A DNA stretch of 64,000 bases. Origin: Thiodiazotropha sp040793985 (lineage in GTDB: Bacteria; Pseudomonadota; Gammaproteobacteria; Chromatiales; Chromatiaceae). This document shows, piece after piece, positions 44,156 to 50,971 of the stretch. The translations under genes were made by a program, and so were the position numbers. Where the stretch lies: the NCBI GenBank assembly GCA_040793985.1, contig JBFNJI010000002.1:248001-312000 (forward strand), in the 5' to 3' direction. Under the pieces are notes generated by a model that was not told the origin of the DNA, made no database searches, and saw only the letters and a list, made by a program, of their open reading frames with translations. Positions within the stretch are counted from its first letter, which is position 1. The number at the start of each line of letters is the position of its first letter.

Positions 44156-44250
44156 TCAATGATGGGCCGGGTCGATAGTATTGGCAGTCATTATCCGGTT
44201 ACGCCCCGTGTTTTTCGCGGCGTACATGGCCACGATCCGGCTATTTTTCA
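44156..44250 (-). pseudogene. 3'-end relic of a GGDEF domain gene
   Basis: Directly downstream of the znuB stop, the minus strand reads NLKNSRIVAMYAAKNTGRNR before a TGA at 44156-44158. AMYAAKxxGRNR is the invariant C-terminal signature of diguanylate cyclase domains (AMYxAKxxGRNR). No GGDEF core remains: the upstream sequence is znuB. This is the tail of a lost gene, probably cut when the zinc locus was inserted or rearranged. Confidence 0.7.
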
Positions 44251-44252
44251 AG

Positions 44253-45038
44253 TTATGCTGAATGCCGGGAAAGTTGAGTGAGTCCGAAAAGCGTGGTTGC
44301 CGCAACGACTATAGAGGGTCCGGCTGGTGTATCCCAGTGCCAAGAGCCTGCCAGTCCCAACGCAACGGCCAGGACGCCGACCCCGGCAGCAATCAGTACC
44401 ATCTGTTCAGGGCTACGGCTGAATCGTCGGGCTGTCGCAGCCGGAATGATCATCATGGAAGTGATCAACAGTACGCCCACAATCTTCATAGAGACGGCGA
44501 TGACCAGGGCGATGAGGAGCATGAAAATCAGTTTCATCCTGCCCACTGGTACCCCTTCCACCTGAGCCAGCTCTTGATGAACCGTAAGCGAGAGAAGGGG
44601 GTGCCAGATGAGAACCAGTACCAGCAAGACAGCCATACCGCCACCCCAGACCCACAGCAGGTCGGTAGCGGTGACCGCCAGGATATCGCCGAACAGATAA
44701 CCCATCAGATCGACCCTGACCGAGGTTTGGAAGGCCATCACCACCAGGCCCAGGGAGAGTGCGCTGTGGGCCAGGATACCGAGCTGTGTATCCTGCGACA
44801 GCTGGCGGTTGCCGCTCATGGCCACGAGCAGCAGCGCAAGCAGAATGCCGAGTAGTATTACCGAGAGATTGAGGTTGATGCCGAGGAGAAAACCGAGGGC
44901 GACCCCGAGCAGGGCGGAGTGGGCGAGGGTGTCGCCGAAATAGGCCATGCGCCGCCATACCACGAACACCCCCAAGGGTCCCGCCACCAGGGCGACACCC
45001 AACCCCGCGATCAGTGCGCGCAGCAGAAAGTCATCCAT
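44253..45038 (-). CDS. znuB: Zinc ABC transporter permease
   Basis: The ATG at 45038 gives 261 residues; the longer upstream frame lies inside znuC. It has eight or nine hydrophobic helices, with FVVWRRMAYFGDTLAHSALLGVA near residues 25-47 and VGVLLITSMMIIPAATAR near 198-215, both typical of the ZnuB/ABC-3 permease family. It overlaps the znuC stop by 8 bp. It forms the membrane channel for zinc brought by ZnuA, driven by ZnuC. Confidence 0.94.
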   Translation of the reverse strand: MDDFLLRALIAGLGVALVAGPLGVFVVWRRMAYFGDTLAHSALLGVALGFLLGINLNLSVILLGILLALLLVAMSGNRQLSQDTQLGILAHSALSLGLVVMAFQTSVRVDLMGYLFGDILAVTATDLLWVWGGGMAVLLVLVLIWHPLLSLTVHQELAQVEGVPVGRMKLIFMLLIALVIAVSMKIVGVLLITSMMIIPAATARRFSRSPEQMVLIAAGVGVLAVALGLAGSWHWDTPAGPSIVVAATTLFGLTQLSRHSA

Positions 45039-45804
45039 GCGAGTGCTCCTCTGACTCCATTTCCACATCGCCATGGATGTCGTGGGTATGGTCGTGATGG
45101 TGGGTATAGACCGCCAGTCTGGCGCTGGCGGGCGCCCCGAACAGTTCAAGATAAGCGGGGTGTTGGCTGACACTCTCAGGGTGCCCGGAGCAGCAGACGT
45201 GGTGGTTCAGGCAGAGCACCTGATCCGTTGTGGCCATCACCAGATGGAGATCGTGGGATATCATCAGAACGCCGCATCCGAAGCGTTGGCGGATCTCGGT
45301 GATCAACGAGTAGAGGGCGGCCTGGCCGGTGACGTCCACGCCCTGTACCGGCTCGTCCAGGACCAGGAGCTCTGGCCGCCGCATCAGTGCCCGGGCCAGC
45401 AAAACCCGCTGACGCTCGCCACCCGAGAGTCGTTGCATGGGTTGCCGCAATAGCTTACCAATCTGCAGTTCATCGACGATAGCGTCAATTTCTCCGAGGG
45501 ATGACCTGCCTGCCCCCAGGGACAAAAAACGTTTCGCCGTCAAGGGCATGTTTTCGGACAGGGAAAGCTGCTGCGGCATGTAACCTATGCGCACACCCGG
45601 TTTCACGACAACCTCTCCCTCGTCGGCTTTCAACAGTCCCAGGATGACTCGGACCAGGGTTGTCTTACCCGCTCCGTTGGGTCCTATCAGGGTGACGATC
45701 TCTCCCTGGGCCACCTGCAGGCTGACTCGCTCAAGGAGCTGCCTGCCCTGCAATCTGATACTGATCTCCCTGGCTTCCAGCAGTGGTGGCATGGTTGTGT
45801 TCAC
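45031..45804 (-). CDS. znuC: Zinc ABC transporter ATPase
   Basis: A 257-residue ABC ATPase: Walker A GPNGAGKTT near residues 41-49, Q-loop MPQQ, signature LSGGERQRVLLARAL near 137-151, Walker B LLVLDEP and switch His in ISHDLHLV. The C-terminal 25 residues are His/Glu-rich (HHHDHTHDIHGDVEMESEEH), a common zinc-binding tail of ZnuC. It is the only ATPase in the whole zinc region, so it may also serve the second permease at 49865. It overlaps the zur stop by 4 bp. Confidence 0.95.
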   Translation of the reverse strand: MNTTMPPLLEAREISIRLQGRQLLERVSLQVAQGEIVTLIGPNGAGKTTLVRVILGLLKADEGEVVVKPGVRIGYMPQQLSLSENMPLTAKRFLSLGAGRSSLGEIDAIVDELQIGKLLRQPMQRLSGGERQRVLLARALMRRPELLVLDEPVQGVDVTGQAALYSLITEIRQRFGCGVLMISHDLHLVMATTDQVLCLNHHVCCSGHPESVSQHPAYLELFGAPASARLAVYTHHHDHTHDIHGDVEMESEEHSHG

Positions 45805-46310
45805 CCCTTTGCCTTACTCGGCGACGCTATACAGTTGGCGCAGGTGCCACTGATCTCGATGCTTTTACGCTCAATATTGAAGCCTATGCGTTTCGCGTGA
45901 CCGCTGATCGCCGATTCTATCCTGGCGTCCTCCAGCTCGGCGGCCTGGCCACAGCTGCTGCAGATGAAAAACTGTGCCGCGTGTTCGAGGCCAGGATGGT
46001 CACAGCCGACGAAGGCGTTGAGGGAGTTGATGCGGTGAATAAGTCCATTGTCGAGGAGGAACTCGAGGGAACGATAGACTGTGGGTGGCGCCGCCTTGTG
46101 CCCCTCCAGGGTCAATTGCTGCAGTAGGTTGTAAGCCCCGACGGGCCGGTGATTGGCCCAGATCAGCTCCAGTACGCGATAGCGCAGTTTGGTGAGGCGG
46201 ACACCCTGGGCAGTGCAGTAGCTCTCAGCCTTTTTCAGGGCAGTCTCCACACAGCGCCGGTGATCGTGATCGGCGCTTGGAAAACTCTTTGCTTGACTGT
46301 TTGACTTCAT
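45801..46310 (-). CDS. zur: Zinc uptake regulator (Fur family)
   Basis: ATG 46310 with GGGAG upstream and an ATGA overlap with znuA gives 169 residues; an ATG eight codons earlier lies within znuA. The Fur-family winged helix includes LTKLRYRVLELIWANHRPVGAY (near 39-60) and PPTVYRSLEFLLDNGLIHRI (near 70-89). Zinc-site residues are GCDHPG, FICSSCGQ and the CANC pair at the end, typical of Zur. It represses zinc uptake genes when zinc is sufficient. Its gene is in the znu operon, so it is autoregulated through the Zur box at 47301. Confidence 0.93.
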   Translation of the reverse strand: MKSNSQAKSFPSADHDHRRCVETALKKAESYCTAQGVRLTKLRYRVLELIWANHRPVGAYNLLQQLTLEGHKAAPPTVYRSLEFLLDNGLIHRINSLNAFVGCDHPGLEHAAQFFICSSCGQAAELEDARIESAISGHAKRIGFNIERKSIEISGTCANCIASPSKAKG

Positions 46311-47254
46311 TGTTGCGTCTCCCTTGCGAGGCACCCTATCAGACTTTCAGAGAGTCCCTGCATCAGCATAAAATAGCTATCGGGGCCGGTGGCCAACTGT
46401 TTGCCCAATGGATCGAGCTCACCGCTTCCAAGTCCCAGCTCCTCTACCAGGGTGTGGACCAGCTTCGGTTCGAACTGGGGTTCACTGAAGATACAGTGGG
46501 CATTGGTGCGTCGAATCGTCTCCTGCAGGCGATGGATATGCCGGGGGCCGGAGAGCCGATCCGGGTCGATATTGACACTGCCCGCCACGTTCAATCCGTA
46601 GTGTGCCTCGAAATATTGATAGGCATCGTGAAACACTACATAGGGCCTGTCCTTCACTGCCTCGAGTGCGGTGCGGATCTGATCGTCGAGGGTCTGCAGA
46701 CGTGTTAGCAGGGCATGGCTGTTTTTCATGTATTGTTCACGATGGGGCTTATCCTGCGCTATCACTATCTGGGTCAGGTAGCGAACCATCTGGGCCGCAT
46801 TCTCCGGTGAGAGCCAGATATGCAAGTCATGCGTCGGATGATCAGGGGTTGCATCCGCCTCTTCATGCCGATGATCGTGGCCGTGTGAGTGCCACTCCTC
46901 GTGTTCGCGTATCGGCAACAGATGGAGATTCGGGGTATCGATCAGGCGTACCGTCTCAGCCTGGTAACGACCAGGATTAAGCAGGCGCGAGAGAGAGGGC
47001 TCCAGGGCAGGGCCAATCCAGACAATCAGATCCGCATCCTTTAGCATTCTCATCTGTGACGGCTTGATCACCATGCTGTGAGGTGACTGAGCGTCGGTCA
47101 GTAACAGTTTCGGTTCCGCCACACCCTGCATCAGTGCCGACACCAGGGAATGGACCGGTTTTAGACTGACTACCACATTCAGCGCCCCACTGGCGTGTCC
47201 CGAGACAGTGAGAAGCAGTAGTGCCACTGCAAAGTAAAATCGCGTTTTCCTCAT
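46307..47254 (-). CDS. znuA: Zinc-binding periplasmic protein ZnuA
   Basis: A 315-residue cluster A-I binding protein with signal peptide (FYFAVALLLLTVSGHASG). Zinc ligands fit family positions: the His in VSLKPVHSLV near residue 35, HDLHIWLS near 143 and FHDAYQYFEAHYG near 208. Between them is a His-rich loop, EEWHSHGHDHRHEEADATPD (near 119-138), which is typical of ZnuA. It is the first gene of znuA-zur-znuC-znuB on the minus strand and begins 47 bases from the Zur box. Confidence 0.95.
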   Translation of the reverse strand: MRKTRFYFAVALLLLTVSGHASGALNVVVSLKPVHSLVSALMQGVAEPKLLLTDAQSPHSMVIKPSQMRMLKDADLIVWIGPALEPSLSRLLNPGRYQAETVRLIDTPNLHLLPIREHEEWHSHGHDHRHEEADATPDHPTHDLHIWLSPENAAQMVRYLTQIVIAQDKPHREQYMKNSHALLTRLQTLDDQIRTALEAVKDRPYVVFHDAYQYFEAHYGLNVAGSVNIDPDRLSGPRHIHRLQETIRRTNAHCIFSEPQFEPKLVHTLVEELGLGSGELDPLGKQLATGPDSYFMLMQGLSESLIGCLARETQQ

Positions 47255-47300
47255 GGTTCAGCGTACTGCGTCCTGGACTGAAGCTGCCTGATTCGTTATG

Positions 47301-47321
47301 TTACGTTATACTATAACAATT
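47301..47321. promoter_or_regulatory. Zur box in the divergent zinc promoter
   Basis: TTAC GTTATA C TATAAC AATT is centred on 47311. The core GTTATA-N-TATAAC is a perfect palindrome and matches the gammaproteobacterial Zur consensus (GTTATANTATAAC). It lies between znuA (start 47254) and the plus-strand genes from 47403, so one site can repress both directions. Confidence 0.88.
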
Positions 47322-47402
47322 ATATACCTAATAGACGACAGACAAAGACATCGAGTCCTGGACATTCATGATCCATCTACAGCAACACGGTCGACGGTCG
47401 GG

Positions 47403-47675
47403 ATGAGAAGAGTCACGCGCGCACTGCTCGTTCTCTGCCTTCTGCTGGCCCAAGGGTTATGGATAGATCACGATTATCATCAGCATGATGAGGATCACGA
47501 TGGTGCCTGCGAGATCTGTCTCCTGGGACATGCTCAAGACAAAGGCGTTGTCTCCCTATCCCCGTTCCTCAGCCTCGACCGGGACTACTATTCCGTTCCT
47601 TCAAAGTCGGTATCGACTTTCATCGAGGCGTCGAGATGCCACTATTCCAGCCGGGCCCCGCCAATCTCCATCTGA
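47403..47675 (+). CDS. Small exported His/Cys-rich protein
   Basis: ATG 47403 gives 90 residues; the longer frame from 47298 would begin within the Zur box. A signal peptide or N-terminal anchor (ALLVLCLLLAQGLW) is followed at once by HDYHQHDEDHDGACEICLLGH, a dense metal-binding motif resembling DUF2946-type proteins (H...CxxC...). The remaining 45 residues are not distinctive. Immediate proximity to the Zur box and the outer-membrane protein gene points to zinc binding or delivery in the periplasm. The exact function is unknown. Confidence 0.7.
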   Translation: MRRVTRALLVLCLLLAQGLWIDHDYHQHDEDHDGACEICLLGHAQDKGVVSLSPFLSLDRDYYSVPSKSVSTFIEASRCHYSSRAPPISI

Positions 47676-47752
47676 CTCAGAGATAAATCACAATCTGTTT
47701 CATAAAGGGAGGGTGCACCAGTGCACGCTCCGCTCTTTGTTGGAGAATCAAC

Positions 47753-48952
47753 ATGTATTTACGGCTTTCTCTCGCCTCTGCTGTGTCACTGGCTCTGACT
47801 ACCAACGCTATCGCGGTGGATTCCTTCAATCCAGACATCAGCCTGATTCTGGATGGGCGCTACAGCGCATTCGATAACGAATCCGAATACGAGCTGCCCG
47901 GTTTCATGCTGGGTGGTGAAGCGGGACGCGGGGAGGAGGGTCTGCATCTCGGTCACAATGAACTGGCAATCAGTGCCAACGTGGATGATCTGTTTTTCGG
48001 CAAACTGACGACCGCGATCGCCGATCACGAAGGAGAGACCGAGGTGGAATTGGAAGAGGCGTTCATTGAAACCCTGGCGCTGGGCAATGGCCTGAGCGTC
48101 AGGGCAGGTCGCTTCTTTTCCGCTATCGGCTACCTCAATCAGCAGCATGGGCACGCCTGGGATTTTGTCGATGCGCCCCTGGTCTATCGGGGCCTGTTCG
48201 GTGAACAGCTGATCGATGACGGTGTGCAGATCGGTTGGGTTGCCCCCACCGATATCTATCTGCAGGTCGGCGGCGAATTATTGCGGGGCGAACGCTTTCC
48301 CGCCGGTGGCGCCAGTAATGACGGCAAGGGCGCGAGCACACTCTTCGCCAAGATCGGCGGCGATATTGGAGTGAGTCACGCCTGGCAGCTGGGCCTCTCC
48401 CATTGGCGGGCCGATGTGGAAAACCGCACCTCAGGTGGACATGCCCATGAAGGCGAGGCGGAAGAGGTGCCGACCTTCAGCGGCGACAGCCGGGTCAACG
48501 GCATCGATTTCGTATGGAAATGGGCACCGCGCGGTAATTCCAGCGAGCGCAACTTCAAACTCCAGGGCGAGTACTTTATCCGCGACGAAGATGGTGATGT
48601 GATCATGGATGATGGTTCGGCATCACCGGAAGCGACCACCTACGATGGCGAACAGAAAGGCTGGTATCTGCAGGCGGTCTACCAGTTCATGCCCCGCTGG
48701 CGTGTCGGGCTGCGCTATGACTGGCTTGAGGCGGACAATAAGGGGTCGGATGAGGAGGTGCTAGCCGAGGCGGGACTCGATAACGAGGACCATACGCCGG
48801 AGCGGGTCACGCTGATGGCCGACTACTCCCATAGCGAGTACAGCAGGTTGAGGTTGCAGTATGCCAAAGATGACTCCTACGAGGAGTCGGACGACATCTT
48901 GACACTGCAGTTTGTCATGAGTCTTGGGCCCCATGGCGCGCATAAATTCTAG
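47753..48952 (+). CDS. Probable zinc-regulated outer-membrane beta-barrel protein
   Basis: A 399-residue protein with a signal peptide (LRLSLASAVSLALTTNAIA) and a good ribosome site (TTGGAG). The mature part alternates hydrophobic and polar residues as in porins, with RAGRFFSAIGYLNQQHGHAWDFVD near residues 120-143, HWRADVENRT, and a final strand ending in Phe. His-rich patches (SGGHAHEGEAEE) suggest metal contact. There is no plug domain or TonB box, so it is not a ZnuD-type receptor. Similar barrel proteins are often encoded next to zinc ABC transporters. It is followed by a second zinc-binding protein after 10 bp. Confidence 0.82.
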   Translation: MYLRLSLASAVSLALTTNAIAVDSFNPDISLILDGRYSAFDNESEYELPGFMLGGEAGRGEEGLHLGHNELAISANVDDLFFGKLTTAIADHEGETEVELEEAFIETLALGNGLSVRAGRFFSAIGYLNQQHGHAWDFVDAPLVYRGLFGEQLIDDGVQIGWVAPTDIYLQVGGELLRGERFPAGGASNDGKGASTLFAKIGGDIGVSHAWQLGLSHWRADVENRTSGGHAHEGEAEEVPTFSGDSRVNGIDFVWKWAPRGNSSERNFKLQGEYFIRDEDGDVIMDDGSASPEATTYDGEQKGWYLQAVYQFMPRWRVGLRYDWLEADNKGSDEEVLAEAGLDNEDHTPERVTLMADYSHSEYSRLRLQYAKDDSYEESDDILTLQFVMSLGPHGAHKF

Positions 48953-48962
48953 GAGTCGGATA

Positions 48963-49868
48963 ATGGGACTCAACTATCGAATCATTCTATTGATAGTGGC
49001 AATGGCGCTGACCAAGTCAAGCCTTGCCGCGGTGAGCGTTTTTGCCTGTGAACCGGAGTGGGCATCCCTCGCCGAGGCCCTGGGTGGTGATCGGGTGAAG
49101 GTGGTTTCGGCGACCACCGCCCATCAGGATCCCCATCGCATCGAAGCGAGACCGAGTCTCATCGCCAAGGTGAGACGTGCCGACCTGCTGGTATGCAGCG
49201 GCGCTGAACTGGAGATCGGTTGGTTGCCGATGCTGCAGCGCCAGGCCGGCAACCGTAAGGTTCTGGCGGGGCAATTAGGCCATTTCGAGGCGGCGGAACA
49301 GATCGAGCGGCTCGGCATTCCCGATAGCCTGGATCGATCCATGGGGGATATTCATGTCTCGGGAAATCCCCATGTCCATCTCGATCCACGCAGACTCTCC
49401 ACCATCGCCGCCGCCTTGAGTGATCGCCTGACAACCCTCGATCCACCCAATGCCGATTACTATCGCAGCCGTCACGAGGATTTTTCACGGCGCTGGGAGG
49501 AGGCGCTGCAAAACTGGAAAGCGCGTGCCGCGCCTTTGGCGGGTGCGCGCTTGGTTGTCCATCACGAGGATTGGGTGTATCTCTTCGACTGGCTCGGTAT
49601 CGTCAAGGCAGGAGCGTTGGAGCCAAAACCCGGCTTGCCGGTAACATCCGGACATATTGTCAAACTGAAAAAAAGGCTGCAGCAGGAGCCGCCTATCGCC
49701 ATCATCCACACCGCTTACCAGAGTCCTAGGGCAGCCAAGCGCCTGTCGCAGATTACCGGCATACCTGTCGTTGAACTCCCCTATACAGTGGGTGGCGCCG
49801 AGGGTGTCGTCGATCTCTTTACCCTGTTCGACGAAACTCTGAATCGCCTGCTCGAGGTGGTGCCGTGA
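48963..49868 (+). CDS. Second metal (zinc) ABC transporter substrate-binding protein
   Basis: ATG 48963, with AGGAG eight bases upstream, gives 301 residues; the frame continues upstream into the barrel gene but those residues are not part of the protein. A signal peptide (ILLIVAMALTKSSLAAVSVFA) precedes the cluster A-I fold: TTAHQDPHRIEARPS near residues 50-64, GNPHVHLDPRRL near 134, and VHHEDWVYLFDWLG near 196. There is no His-rich loop, unlike the ZnuA at 46307. The next gene, a permease, overlaps by 4 bp. Confidence 0.9.
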   Translation: MGLNYRIILLIVAMALTKSSLAAVSVFACEPEWASLAEALGGDRVKVVSATTAHQDPHRIEARPSLIAKVRRADLLVCSGAELEIGWLPMLQRQAGNRKVLAGQLGHFEAAEQIERLGIPDSLDRSMGDIHVSGNPHVHLDPRRLSTIAAALSDRLTTLDPPNADYYRSRHEDFSRRWEEALQNWKARAAPLAGARLVVHHEDWVYLFDWLGIVKAGALEPKPGLPVTSGHIVKLKKRLQQEPPIAIIHTAYQSPRAAKRLSQITGIPVVELPYTVGGAEGVVDLFTLFDETLNRLLEVVP

Positions 49869-50644
49869 ACTGGGAGGGCCTCGATATCACAATCCTGGGG
49901 CCCGCTTTTCTGGCCGGCCTGGTAGTAGCCTCCACCCATGTTCCCCTGGGACGGCAGGTGCTGAAGCGGGGGATTATCTTTCTCGATCTGGCGGTGGCGC
50001 AGACTGCGGGTATGGGTCTGGTGGCGGCCCATACCCTGGATTGGGAACCCGGTGGCTTGCAGGTTCAGTTGATCGCGGTCAGCGCCGCAGTATTCGCGGC
50101 CTATCTGCTCCACCTCACCGAGAGCCGTTGGCCGGAGATCCAGGAGGCCCTGATCGGTTGCCTCTTCATCCTAGCCTCCAGCGGCAGCGTGCTGTTACTG
50201 GCGGCCAATCCCCATGGCGGGGAGCGGCTGAGGGAACTGCTGGTGGGTCAGATACTCTGGGTCGGCTATCAGCAGATTATTCCGGTAGCGCTACTTTATG
50301 TGGCCGTGCTTGCGTTGTGGTTTTCGCCTTTGCGCAAACGCTCGCAACTACTTTTTTACCTGCTGTTTGCCTTCGCCATTACCGCCTCGGTACAACTGGT
50401 TGGGATCTTTCTGGTCTTCGCCACCCTCATTCTCCCTGCCTTGGCTGTACGCCAGAAGGAGAGGGGAGCCGATTCCATCGGCTATTTGATTGCGGCAATG
50501 GGATATGCTTTGGGATTGGTACTGGCTGCGTTATTCGATCTGCCGGCAGGGGCGATGATCGTCTATACCCTGGCGATGGCATCGCTCCTGGGTGGTTGGA
50601 TGCAACAGCAGAAAATCACGACACCAGAGATCGGATCATCGTAG
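49865..50644 (+). CDS. Second metal ABC transporter permease
   Basis: A 259-residue ABC-3-type permease with eight or so helices: VVASTHVPLGRQVLKRGIIF near residues 22-41, FLDLAVAQTAGMGLVAAHTL, and LVGIFLVFATLILPALAVRQ near 180-199. Compared with ZnuB, the Ala/His motif after the first helices is altered (DLAVAQTAG for DTLAHSALLG). No ATPase gene follows; a terminator-like hairpin and thrS come next. It would need ZnuC or another ATPase elsewhere. The stop is followed by a hairpin at 50670-50689. Confidence 0.88.
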   Translation: MNWEGLDITILGPAFLAGLVVASTHVPLGRQVLKRGIIFLDLAVAQTAGMGLVAAHTLDWEPGGLQVQLIAVSAAVFAAYLLHLTESRWPEIQEALIGCLFILASSGSVLLLAANPHGGERLRELLVGQILWVGYQQIIPVALLYVAVLALWFSPLRKRSQLLFYLLFAFAITASVQLVGIFLVFATLILPALAVRQKERGADSIGYLIAAMGYALGLVLAALFDLPAGAMIVYTLAMASLLGGWMQQQKITTPEIGSS

Positions 50645-50897
50645 TTCTGCCGCTATTTAGAGAAAAATGGTGCGGCTTGCCGCACCACTAATAGCTGAAT
50701 TGAAATATTGATCTGCTTGGTCTGTTTTGTATGCCAGCTTTGACTTGTCGAGCTGGTGTGTATAGACTTCGCCTGCATCAGGCAGTGCTCGATAAGCTCT
50801 TGATTTCATGACAACAAACCAGGCATGTAATCGAAACTGTTTACTGCGGGGCGTGGTGAACGGCACAAGCCGTCTATTTGCCTATCAAATACGTTTG
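50645..50897. other. Upstream part of the zinc locus - thrS gap
   Basis: Together with the regulatory elements below, this 327-base gap has no gene. A GC-rich hairpin (GGTGCGG cttg CCGCACC) at about 50670-50689 follows the permease stop but lacks a T tract on the plus strand. The rest probably contains the thrS promoter and 5' leader. Confidence 0.45.
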
Positions 50898-50922
50898 GCC
50901 GGCCTCATGGCGCGGCTTTTTT
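50898..50922 (+). terminator. Terminator-like hairpin in the thrS leader
   Basis: GCCGGCC - TCAT - GGCGCGGC forms a 7-bp stem with one bulged G, directly followed by six T. It lies 50 bases before the thrS start, so it either ends an upstream transcript or acts as an attenuator in the leader. Confidence 0.6.
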
Positions 50923-50930
50923 AATTTCAT

Positions 50931-50951
50931 GTGGCCTCTCGTATGGGCCAC
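50931..50951 (+). promoter_or_regulatory. thrS translational operator, tRNA-Thr anticodon-arm mimic
   Basis: A 7-bp stem (GTGGCCT/GGGCCAC, last pair T-G) encloses a 7-base loop CTCGTAT, which is like the anticodon loop of tRNA-Thr with anticodon CGT. It lies just before the ribosome site (TGATGAGGAAG) of thrS. In E. coli, threonyl-tRNA synthetase represses its own translation by binding such an anticodon-like stem-loop (operator domain 2) in the same position; the same control is inferred here. Confidence 0.75.
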
Positions 50952-50971
50952 CACTGATGAGGAAGTAAACT

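Noticed and set aside
50645..50971. T-box riboswitch upstream of thrS
   Set aside because: No T-box sequence or specifier-loop arrangement; the anticodon-mimic hairpin next to the ribosome site fits the enterobacterial operator instead.
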